29,766 nucleotides of DNA from positions 1-29,766 of the IMG/VR virus record IMGVR_UViG_3300037963_002119; one strand, given 5' to 3'. This document shows, piece by piece, positions 20,541-26,943 of this stretch. Position 1 is the first letter of the stretch, and each line of letters begins with the position of its first letter. The position numbers and the translations under genes are program-made. Source of the stretch: a virus. The notes below the pieces were generated by a model. It was not told the origin of the DNA, searched no databases, and was given only the letters and a program-made list of their open reading frames with translations.

Positions 20541-20948
20541 ATGGCGGATGCAGTAAATGTGACCACCATAGAGGATGGAGAGCGTCAACTAGTTGTTCAG
20601 TTAACAAACCTTTCTGACTCTACTGGTGAATCTAAGGTAACCAAGATTGATGTTTCTGGGTTGAACACCAGCGCTACCGGAAAATCATGCAATGAAGTCC
20701 GTATTCAAGAAATATGGGCGCAGGTTCATGGTTTTGATGGGGTCCAGCTTTGGTATGATGCAGATACTGATGTAGTTGCTTTCAATGCTGGCGTTGGTTG
20801 GACTTACCAAGATTTTTCTAATGTAGGCGGGTTAAAAATGTATGGCACCAATGCGACTGGTGACATTCTTCTTTCTACCTTAGGAACAGAAGCATCCGGT
20901 GATGCTTATCAAATCGTTATTCGTGCGGTGAAATACTACGCATCTTAA
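20541..20948 (+). CDS. Structural protein of marine phage type
   Basis: A 135-aa protein starting MADAVNVTTIEDGERQLVVQ and continuing LTNLSDSTGESKVTKIDVSG. Two cysteine-free beta-rich halves, with VQLWYDADTDVVAFNAG in the middle. This LTNLSDSTGES type recurs next to coat genes of marine phages and is probably a virion component. Exact role unknown. Confidence 0.65.
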   Translation: MADAVNVTTIEDGERQLVVQLTNLSDSTGESKVTKIDVSGLNTSATGKSCNEVRIQEIWAQVHGFDGVQLWYDADTDVVAFNAGVGWTYQDFSNVGGLKMYGTNATGDILLSTLGTEASGDAYQIVIRAVKYYAS

Positions 20949-20975
20949 CGGGTCAATGTAAAATGTAGGGTTGTC

Positions 20976-21275
20976 ATGGCGGCACGAAAAAAACGCGGAA
21001 CTGGCATGAAAGGTATGACCATCAAGGGTGGTCATAAGCGTCCTACTAAATCTGGCGCTGGCATGACAGCCAAGGGAGTTGCTAAGTACCGTCGCCAGAA
21101 TCCGGGCAGTAAACTTAAAACTGCTGTCACAGAAAAGAAGCCCAAATCAAAAGCTAGGGCTGCTCGTCGTAAATCTTTCTGCGCTCGTAGTAAGGGCCAG
21201 ATGAAAAAGTTTCCCAAAGCTGCAAAAAACCCAAATAGTAGATTGCGCCAAGCACGGCGCAGGTGGAGATGTTGA
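20976..21275 (+). CDS. Lys/Arg-rich 99-aa protein
   Basis: Starts MAARKKRGTGMKGMTIKGGH. The segments KSGAGMTAKGVAKYRRQNPG and RRKSFCARSKGQMKKF and the ending SRLRQARRRWRC match a small basic family common in marine phages and some algal viruses (from memory, unknown function). Two cysteines (near residues 70 and 99) may bind metal or each other. It opens a cluster of small basic proteins. Confidence 0.72.
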   Translation: MAARKKRGTGMKGMTIKGGHKRPTKSGAGMTAKGVAKYRRQNPGSKLKTAVTEKKPKSKARAARRKSFCARSKGQMKKFPKAAKNPNSRLRQARRRWRC

Positions 21276-21499
21276 TGGCTGCTAGAAAGAAAACGACTGC
21301 AAAAAAGAAGTCTCCTGCTAGAAAATCCAAAAGCAGGGTTAACGAGGCGGGTAACTATACAAAACCGGCAATGCGTAAGCGTTTATTCAGCAGAATAAAG
21401 GCTGGCGGAAAAGGCGGAAAACCCGGTCAGTGGAGTGCTCGAAAGGCTCAAATGTTAGCGAGCGCTTATAAAAAGGCTGGTGGTGGGTACAGAGACTAA
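21275..21499 (+). CDS. Lys-rich 74-aa protein
   Basis: The longer frame starts at 21263, but ATG at 21275 overlaps the previous stop (TGATG) and has GGAG 8 nt upstream. The protein has a Lys-rich tail at the N-terminus, then AMRKRLFSRIKAGGKGGKPG and QWSARKAQMLASAYKKAGGG, a compact motif (GGKPGQWSARKAQ) found in marine phages and large algal viruses. It probably binds nucleic acid. Confidence 0.7.
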   Translation: MAARKKTTAKKKSPARKSKSRVNEAGNYTKPAMRKRLFSRIKAGGKGGKPGQWSARKAQMLASAYKKAGGGYRD

Positions 21500-21741
21500 T
21501 GCCTAAACGTAAACCTCAAAAAAGTCTGACGAAGTGGACAAAGCAAAAATGGAGAACAAAGTCCGGGAAACCTTCTGGGAAAACGGGGGAAAGATACTTA
21601 CCGGAGAAGGCCATCAAATCTCTATCCCCTCAGGAGTATGCAGCGACCACGCGAGCAAAGCGCCGGGGGACTGCTGCCGGAAAACAACACGTAAAGCAGC
21701 CCAAGAAAATAGCCAAAAAGACGGCAAGGCATCGTAAGTGA
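21499..21741 (+). CDS. Lys-rich 80-aa protein with KWTKQKWRTKSG motif
   Basis: ATG overlaps the previous stop (TAATG). SLTKWTKQKWRTKSGKPSGK, RYLPEKAIKSLSPQEYAATT and a basic C-terminus. From memory this motif recurs in phages and giant viruses, often beside the GGKPGQWSARKAQ protein, suggesting a linked role. Function unknown. Confidence 0.7.
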   Translation: MPKRKPQKSLTKWTKQKWRTKSGKPSGKTGERYLPEKAIKSLSPQEYAATTRAKRRGTAAGKQHVKQPKKIAKKTARHRK

Positions 21742-21923
21742 TGTCTATATCCAGAAGTCAAATGGGCAGTCAATTGAAGGGCGGTAAAAAAATGCCAGCA
21801 AAGAAACTTAGCTCAAGGCAAAAAAAGCTCGCTAGAGTTGCTCCCCCAAGGAATAAAATTACCGGGGCAGACTTTAAAAAGTTAAAAAAGTCTAAACCAT
21901 CTAGTAGGCGTAAAAAGAAGTGA
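21741..21923 (+). CDS. Lys-rich 60-aa protein
   Basis: ATG overlaps the previous stop (TGATG). Starts MSISRSQMGSQLKGGKKMPA, a start seen in many small marine phage proteins, and ends PSSRRKKK. It is extremely basic. Probably a minor virion or DNA-binding protein. Confidence 0.62.
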   Translation: MSISRSQMGSQLKGGKKMPAKKLSSRQKKLARVAPPRNKITGADFKKLKKSKPSSRRKKK

Positions 21924-22456
21924 ATGTGACCAACAACGTCATTAGGGAGGAGTTGAAAGATTGGTCTAGCTCTGTGCTAGAAATACCGAACCCGCACCTC
22001 TCTGGGCTTCCAGCTTGTCCTTACGCAAAAAAATCTTGGTCTGATGGTCGAGTGCAAACCCTTGTGGGAGAAGACGTTTTAGACTTGAAAGAGGCGATAT
22101 CTTGGTATGATCCAGCCACCACAGACATATTGATATGGGTTAATTTTAACCTTGGTCGTCAGGATTTGTGGGAGCGCTGGACTACGTTGTGGAACAGGAG
22201 GAATGTTGAAAAAGATATTCACTTGATGTTGTTTCACCCTAATTATCCGCCGTCAGAGGATAGTGAGGAGTTTTTAACTGACAATAATTGGGAGTCGTCC
22301 CTTGATGATTACATGATGGTTTTTATTCAGTCTCTGTCTGCACTAAATAAAGCAAGTGTAGCGCTGGAAGGGATTGGGTACTATAATCATTTTTCAGATC
22401 ATCTTTATCAAACCATGGTTTTGGATAGAAGGAGACCTTGCGATGGCAATGGGTAA
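21920..22456 (+). CDS. Hypothetical 178-aa acidic protein
   Basis: A GTG start (21920 or 21926) and a segment IPNPHLSGLPACPYAKKSW near residue 22 that I recall from other marine phage proteins. The rest is acidic and aromatic (WERWTTLWNRRNVEKDIHLM). It is the only acidic member of this cluster. Palindrome copy 10 lies inside the coding region. Function unknown. Confidence 0.68.
   Translation: MNVTNNVIREELKDWSSSVLEIPNPHLSGLPACPYAKKSWSDGRVQTLVGEDVLDLKEAISWYDPATTDILIWVNFNLGRQDLWERWTTLWNRRNVEKDIHLMLFHPNYPPSEDSEEFLTDNNWESSLDDYMMVFIQSLSALNKASVALEGIGYYNHFSDHLYQTMVLDRRRPCDGNG
22136..22153. repeat. Palindrome family copy 10, inside a gene
   Basis: TGGGTTAATTTTAACCTT, encoding WVNFNL in the 178-aa protein. 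This is the only copy well inside a coding region. It may be chance or a site kept despite coding needs. Confidence 0.7.
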
Positions 22457-22574
22457 GAAAATGATGGCTAAGAAAAAAGCCAAGAAAAACGGCAACGGCA
22501 AAAAGAAAGTTATGGCTCGCGGCGGCATGAAAAAAACAATGATGCGCGGCGGAAGCAAAATGAAAAAGAAGTAA
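22443..22574 (+). CDS. 43-aa Lys/Met/Gly-rich protein
   Basis: A short gene overlapping the end of the 178-aa gene by 14 bases, with GGAGAC 7 nt before its ATG. Its residues are almost all Lys, Met, Gly, Arg and Ala (ends GGSKMKKK). Repeats of MARGG/MRGG are visible. It closes the basic cluster and is probably a nucleic-acid-binding peptide. Confidence 0.62.
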   Translation: MAMGKKMMAKKKAKKNGNGKKKVMARGGMKKTMMRGGSKMKKK

Positions 22575-22578
22575 TTAG

Positions 22579-23268
22579 ATGGCAACCAGCGGTACATCAG
22601 ATTTTACTTTAGATATCCTAGATATCTGCGAAGAAGCCTACGAGAGGGCTGGAATGGAGATGCGTGGCGGCTACGAGCTAAAAACGGCTCGTCGCAGTCT
22701 TGATCTCATGTCTCTTGAGTGGATCAATCGTGGTGTAAATCTCTGGACTATCGAAGAGGGAACTCTTGCTCTGACCGCTGGAACCGCCACCTATAGCTTC
22801 CCTGCGGGTACGATTGATTTTATTGAGCATCACATTAGGACTAATGCTGGTAGCACAAGTAATCAGTCAGATTCAAATTTAACAAGAATTAGCCCGTCAA
22901 CATTTGCTAACATTCCTAACAAGCTTACTTCTGGGAAACCGTTGCAGATTTATATCCAAAGGACAAATTCACCACAATTCACTTTGTGGCCGGTCCCGGA
23001 TAGCACAGAAACATATACTTTGGCCTTTCTTAGGATTAAGAGAATTCAAGATGTAGGCACAAAGGGGACGAATAACTATGACGCCCCTGAGCGTTGGCTC
23101 CCAGCGTTAACCGCTGGTCTTGCTTATTATGTTTCTATGAAAAATCCTGAAACTCAAGAAAGGACATCAGGTCTTAAACAGATTTATGATGAGCAGTTTG
23201 ACTTTGCTGCTGGTGAAGATCGTGTGAAGGCGGGTATTAGAATTACACCGGGAGGGTATAACATATAA
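22579..23268 (+). CDS. Head-tail adaptor / connector protein
   Basis: A 229-aa protein. ILDICEEAYERAGMEMRGGY, TARRSLDLMSLEWINRGVNL and ALTAGTATYSFPAGTIDFIE are characteristic of podovirus connector proteins found below the portal in marine phages; the RWLPALTAGLAYYVSMKNPE segment near residue 172 also fits. It probably joins the portal ring to the tail. The family is judged from pattern memory, so T7 gp11-like or P22 gp4-like remain open. Confidence 0.72.
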   Translation: MATSGTSDFTLDILDICEEAYERAGMEMRGGYELKTARRSLDLMSLEWINRGVNLWTIEEGTLALTAGTATYSFPAGTIDFIEHHIRTNAGSTSNQSDSNLTRISPSTFANIPNKLTSGKPLQIYIQRTNSPQFTLWPVPDSTETYTLAFLRIKRIQDVGTKGTNNYDAPERWLPALTAGLAYYVSMKNPETQERTSGLKQIYDEQFDFAAGEDRVKAGIRITPGGYNI

Positions 23269-23621
23269 TGTCTTACGCTGCTGGTAAGTATGCTCTGGGT
23301 ATATGTGATCGTAGTGGCTTCACGTACAAGTTGAAAGACTTGGTGTATGAAGTGCAGGACGGTAAGAACACTGGATTGCGTGTGGGCCGTGATATGCTAG
23401 ACCCAGATCATCCCCAAAATTTTTTAGGCAGGTTTCCTGTTGACGACTTTCAGGCATTGAGGGGCGCTCGTCCAGATAATAGACTTGATTCTTCTTCAAA
23501 TGCATCTGCCAATTGGAACCCGGTTGGGGATAGAAACATTCTATCTGAGGCTTATGGATTCTCAACTGAGGATAGTTTACAGGCCACTGGTGCTGTTGGA
23601 ACTGTAACGGTGTCAGTATGA
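23268..23621 (+). CDS. Small conserved phage structural protein
   Basis: A 117-aa protein starting MSYAAGKYALGICDRSGFTY. CDRSGFTYKLKDLVYEVQDG and FLGRFPVDDFQALRGARPD are a pattern common in phage tail or adaptor clusters. The N-terminal CDRSG may bind metal. TAATG overlap with the adaptor gene suggests joint translation. Confidence 0.7.
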   Translation: MSYAAGKYALGICDRSGFTYKLKDLVYEVQDGKNTGLRVGRDMLDPDHPQNFLGRFPVDDFQALRGARPDNRLDSSSNASANWNPVGDRNILSEAYGFSTEDSLQATGAVGTVTVSV

Positions 23622-23842
23622 TGTCTGTGTTTAGTGAAGATATATCTTTGATGCAAAAAGCTGCTGCTGACAAAGATGTTTTTTATTTTGTTAGCGTTGA
23701 CGGCGCTGATCACGAAAATGCAAAGGTTATCGTAGAGTTTGCGGGTATGTCTGATCTTGATCATGCTATGTGGTTTGGAAAGTACATTTCCTTGCTTTTG
23801 CAAATAAACGATTTCAATGGTTATTCTGAATTGCCGAATTGA
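23618..23842 (+). CDS. Hypothetical 74-aa protein
   Basis: Two adjacent ATGs (23618, 23621) overlap the previous stop. The sequence MMSVFSEDISLMQKAAADKD is followed by a FYFVSVDGADHENAKVIVEF strand pair. No family recognised and no strong ribosome binding site. Probably real because it fills the operon without gaps. Confidence 0.6.
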   Translation: MMSVFSEDISLMQKAAADKDVFYFVSVDGADHENAKVIVEFAGMSDLDHAMWFGKYISLLLQINDFNGYSELPN

Positions 23843-23851
23843 GGTTCTGTT

Positions 23852-24484
23852 ATGAATTACACTCAACTTAAAACGGCCATTCAGGATTACACACAAAGCA
23901 GTGAAACCTCTTTTGTCACAAACATAGATACCTTCATTGCACAGGCTGAAAATCGTCTGTTTTTTGATATTGATGTGCCTGACTTTCACAAGAACGTCAC
24001 AGGCACCATGACAACGAGCAATACATATCTACAGAAACCGAGTGATCTGTTTAAAGTGTATTCGTTGGCGGTTATTCAAACTGGAAATGTATACAAATAT
24101 TTACTGCCCAAAGATGTTTCTTTTATACGCGAAGCATTCCCTGATGCTGATGATACGGGTCTTCCTACTCACTACGGTAACTTTGATGAAGAGTTTTTTA
24201 TCGTAGGCCCCGCTCCAGATCAGGACTACTCCGTTGAGCTTCATTACAAGTTTCAGCCAGATACGCTTTCGTCTACAAATGCTAACAGTTGGTTTGGTGA
24301 CAATGCTGAAGCTGCGCTGTTGTACGCTACGTTGGTAGAGGCTTATACATATCTAAAGGGTGAAAATGACATCATGACGATGTATAACAATCGTTATACT
24401 GCTGCACTGCAATCGCTGCAAAGATATGGTGCTGCTGATGTCAATATGGACTCTTATCGCAATACCATGAGGCGAACAGCATGA
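23852..24484 (+). CDS. Second adaptor protein, SU10-adaptor-like
   Basis: A 210-aa protein starting MNYTQLKTAIQDYTQSSETS. FVTNIDTFIAQAENRLFFDI and NSWFGDNAEAALLYATLVEA match phage adaptor proteins of the SU10-adaptor type that form a ring under the portal. It probably forms part of the connector with the 229-aa protein. GAGG lies 9 nt upstream. Confidence 0.75.
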   Translation: MNYTQLKTAIQDYTQSSETSFVTNIDTFIAQAENRLFFDIDVPDFHKNVTGTMTTSNTYLQKPSDLFKVYSLAVIQTGNVYKYLLPKDVSFIREAFPDADDTGLPTHYGNFDEEFFIVGPAPDQDYSVELHYKFQPDTLSSTNANSWFGDNAEAALLYATLVEAYTYLKGENDIMTMYNNRYTAALQSLQRYGAADVNMDSYRNTMRRTA

Positions 24485-24774
24485 TTTCTGACTCATTATC
24501 TACTGGAGAGGTGCCGTCAGTATTCGTTCAAACAAGTTCAAATGGCGGTTTGTCCGCTGAACAAATAGCTGACTTATGTTGTCGCAAGCTGGTGCATGTA
24601 TCTGAGGACGCCCCTCCTGAAATTAGAGATCAGGCAAAGGTCTTTAAAGTTCGTGTAGAAAATTTGATTTTGGGTTATATTAAAGAAGCTATGAGGGCAG
24701 AGCGAGATCGTTGCGTTCATGTCGCTTCTTCTGGTGGTTATGATGATCTCGCGAATCTCTTGAGGAGAGTGTAA
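24481..24774 (+). CDS. Hypothetical 97-aa protein
   Basis: ATGA overlap with the adaptor gene and TAATG overlap with the next. Contains SAEQIADLCCRKLVHVSEDA and an amphipathic helix (VRVENLILGYIKEAMRAERD). Two adjacent cysteines. Family unknown; placement suggests a tail assembly factor. Confidence 0.62.
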   Translation: MISDSLSTGEVPSVFVQTSSNGGLSAEQIADLCCRKLVHVSEDAPPEIRDQAKVFKVRVENLILGYIKEAMRAERDRCVHVASSGGYDDLANLLRRV

Positions 24775-25208
24775 TGGCTTTTAGCGGGAATTTTATGTGT
24801 ACTTCTTTTAAAAAGGAGATTTTAGAAGCTGTACACAATTTTAAAAACAGTGGGGGCAGCACCTTTAAGCTTGCCATGTATACCAATTCTGCAAGTTTTA
24901 CGGCTGCAACGACAGCGTATACGACCAGTAATGAGGTTAGTGGAACTGGTTACAGCGCGGGTGGCGGTACTCTTACGAGGGTAGACCCCACGAGTAGTGG
25001 TACAACGGGCTTCACTGATTTTGCTGATCTCACATTTAGTTCGTCTACTATAACGGCTCGCGGTGCTTTGATATATAATGACTCAGCAAGCGGAGACCCA
25101 AGTATCGTTGTTTTGGATTTTGGCTCTGATAAAAGTAGCTCATCTGGAGATTTTACGGTTCAGTTCCCCGCTGCTGATGCGTCGAATGCTATTATTAGAA
25201 TAGCATAG
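24774..25208 (+). CDS. Tail/virion structural protein, beta-rich
   Basis: A 144-aa Ser/Thr/Gly-rich protein. NFMCTSFKKEILEAVHNFKN and FKLAMYTNSASFTAATTAYT are a pattern very frequent in marine phage tail clusters. GGAGAG precedes the start. Probably a fibre-base or decoration component. Confidence 0.68.
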   Translation: MAFSGNFMCTSFKKEILEAVHNFKNSGGSTFKLAMYTNSASFTAATTAYTTSNEVSGTGYSAGGGTLTRVDPTSSGTTGFTDFADLTFSSSTITARGALIYNDSASGDPSIVVLDFGSDKSSSSGDFTVQFPAADASNAIIRIA

Positions 25209-25217
25209 GTGTAAGGT

Positions 25218-25520
25218 ATGTCTTTAGCGGGATGGGGTCGAGGAAGTTGGGGAAGTGGTGCTTGGAATGCCCCCGCCCCCGTTGAAGCTACAGGTGTTGC
25301 CGGTACGGGCGGTGTTGGCAGCGTTACTATTGGTGAAGGCGTAGGCGTTGCTGTCACTGGTTTGTCGGGTACTGGTCAAGTCGATGGCGGCACAATAATC
25401 GCGCTGCCAATTACTGTTCCAGTGACGGGTGTGTCTGCCACCGGACAAACGTCACAGGCTAATGTTTGGAGCGAGGTTGGGCCAAATCAGAATGCTAATT
25501 ACCAAAGGATAGCTGCTTAG
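25218..25520 (+). CDS. Glycine-rich 100-aa protein
   Basis: MSLAGWGRGSWGSGAWNAPA followed by repeats of the form V-T-G-x-S-x-T-G-Q (VAVTGLSGTGQ, VPVTGVSATGQ). Such W/G-rich starts with short tandem repeats recur in marine phage tail genes. Probably a structural, extended protein. TAAGG lies before the ATG. Confidence 0.62.
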   Translation: MSLAGWGRGSWGSGAWNAPAPVEATGVAGTGGVGSVTIGEGVGVAVTGLSGTGQVDGGTIIALPITVPVTGVSATGQTSQANVWSEVGPNQNANYQRIAA

Positions 25521-25542
25521 TTGAGGTTAAATTTAACCTCAA
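25521..25542. repeat. Palindrome family copy 11, longest and perfect
   Basis: The core GAGGTTAAATTTAACCTC (25523-25540) is fully self-complementary, and TT/AA extends it to 22 bp. Outer AGCTG (25511-25515) and CAGCT flank it. It lies right after a stop codon and 18 bp before the next start. Confidence 0.85.
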
Positions 25543-25560
25543 ACAGCTTAGGAGAGTTAA

Positions 25561-26943
25561 ATGACTAGTACATATGTAAATGACCTTCGCCTAGAAGAGA
25601 TGGCAACAGGGGCCAACTCTGGAACTTGGGGAACTAAAACCAATACCAATCTTGAGTTGATCGGTGAAGCTTTTAGCATGGGAACCGAAAACCTTGGTTC
25701 TGATGCTAATACAACGATTACTATAGCTGATGGTTCTACGGATGAAGCGCGGTCATTCTACTTAAAAATAACCTCCACAACCCTGTCGGCAACGAGAGAA
25801 GTAACTTTAGCTCCTAACACCGTATCAAAAATATGGGTTATTGAGAATGCAACCACCGGCAGTCAGTCAATAACAATTAAACAGGGTTCAGGCGCTACTG
25901 TTACTATTCCAAATGGCGGGGTTAAGGCTGTTGTTACGGACGGCGCTGGTTCTGGTGCAGCGGTTTTTGATGTATTCACCGATTTGTCAGTAGCGGGTAG
26001 CTTTACGACTGGAGCCAGTGTCACCGTGGGTAGCGGTGCGGCGGAAGACACAAAAATCGTATTCGATGGAAATGCTCAAGATTTTTATATCGGATTGGAC
26101 GATAGCGCTGATGACTTGGTTATCGGTAAGGGCTCTGCTGTTGGAACAACGCCAGCGGTGGAGATTGATGAAAACTTAGATATCAAGTTTGCTGAGAGTA
26201 TCGGGGTAGGCCAAGCTGCATCCAGTACGACTGGAGACATCGTAGCACAAACGATGAGCTTGAAGGGCACCACGCCTAGCCTAACCATTGGAGATGGTGG
26301 CGAAGAAGACACAAAGCTTGTTTACGATGGTAATGCCAAAGACTTTTACATGGGTCTAGATGACAGCGCTGATAAGCTTGTGGTGGGTGTGGGATCGACT
26401 GTTGGCACCAACTCTATCTTAACGCTTGATGATGATTCTGTTACCGTTGGCGATGGGGCAGAAGTGGATACAAAGGTTGTATTCGATGGTAATGCTCAGG
26501 ATTATTACATTGGCCTAGACGATAGCGCAGACAGCTTGCTAGTTGGTTCTGGTTCTACAGTTGGCACTACCCCAGCAATAACCATCGATCAAAACCAGAC
26601 GGTCACCTTTAGCAAGTCTGCTGTTGGCTCTACCCTTACTGATACGTCTAACTCTGGAAATGTGACGTTGGATTTTCAAGCCAATCAGAATTTTGTTTTG
26701 ACACTCACGGGCAATGTGACGCTTGACAATCCATCAACGGAAGCTGTTGGTCAGTCTGGTATTATGGTTTTTATCCAAGATGGAACTGGTTCTCGCACTC
26801 TCAGCCTTGGAACTGATTATGAGACTCCTGCTGGTGCCGGGATAACTTTGAGTACAGCAGCAAGTGCAGTTGATGTTGTCCCTTACTTTGTAAAGGCTGC
26901 TGGCAGCATTCAGCTTGGCGCTCCACAGAAGGCTTTTGCTTAA
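25561..26943 (+). CDS. Tail fibre-like protein with three tandem repeats
   Basis: A 460-aa protein. The N-terminus TYVNDLRLEEMATGANSGTW is a common start of marine phage tail proteins and probably anchors to the tail. Three repeats of about 45 residues follow, each with DTK-x-V-x-DGNA-x-D-x-Y-x-GLDDSAD (starting near residues 160, 246 and 299). The repeats form beta structure. The C-terminus is hydrophobic and beta-rich. TTAGGAGAG lies upstream. Possibly a fibre shaft or a baseplate protein. Confidence 0.75.
   Translation: MTSTYVNDLRLEEMATGANSGTWGTKTNTNLELIGEAFSMGTENLGSDANTTITIADGSTDEARSFYLKITSTTLSATREVTLAPNTVSKIWVIENATTGSQSITIKQGSGATVTIPNGGVKAVVTDGAGSGAAVFDVFTDLSVAGSFTTGASVTVGSGAAEDTKIVFDGNAQDFYIGLDDSADDLVIGKGSAVGTTPAVEIDENLDIKFAESIGVGQAASSTTGDIVAQTMSLKGTTPSLTIGDGGEEDTKLVYDGNAKDFYMGLDDSADKLVVGVGSTVGTNSILTLDDDSVTVGDGAEVDTKVVFDGNAQDYYIGLDDSADSLLVGSGSTVGTTPAITIDQNQTVTFSKSAVGSTLTDTSNSGNVTLDFQANQNFVLTLTGNVTLDNPSTEAVGQSGIMVFIQDGTGSRTLSLGTDYETPAGAGITLSTAASAVDVVPYFVKAAGSIQLGAPQKAFA
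26040..26590 (+). repeat. Three coding tandem repeats in the fibre-like gene
   Basis: Imperfect units begin near 26040, 26300 and 26458. Third-base changes outnumber residue changes, so the copies are old or conserved at protein level. The first spacing is longer because of an inserted stretch rich in Ser/Thr. Confidence 0.75.

Noticed and set aside
25759-25776. Degenerate palindrome in the fibre-like gene
   Set aside because: Only the right arm (ATAACCTC) matches; the left arm lacks GG and the site is coding.
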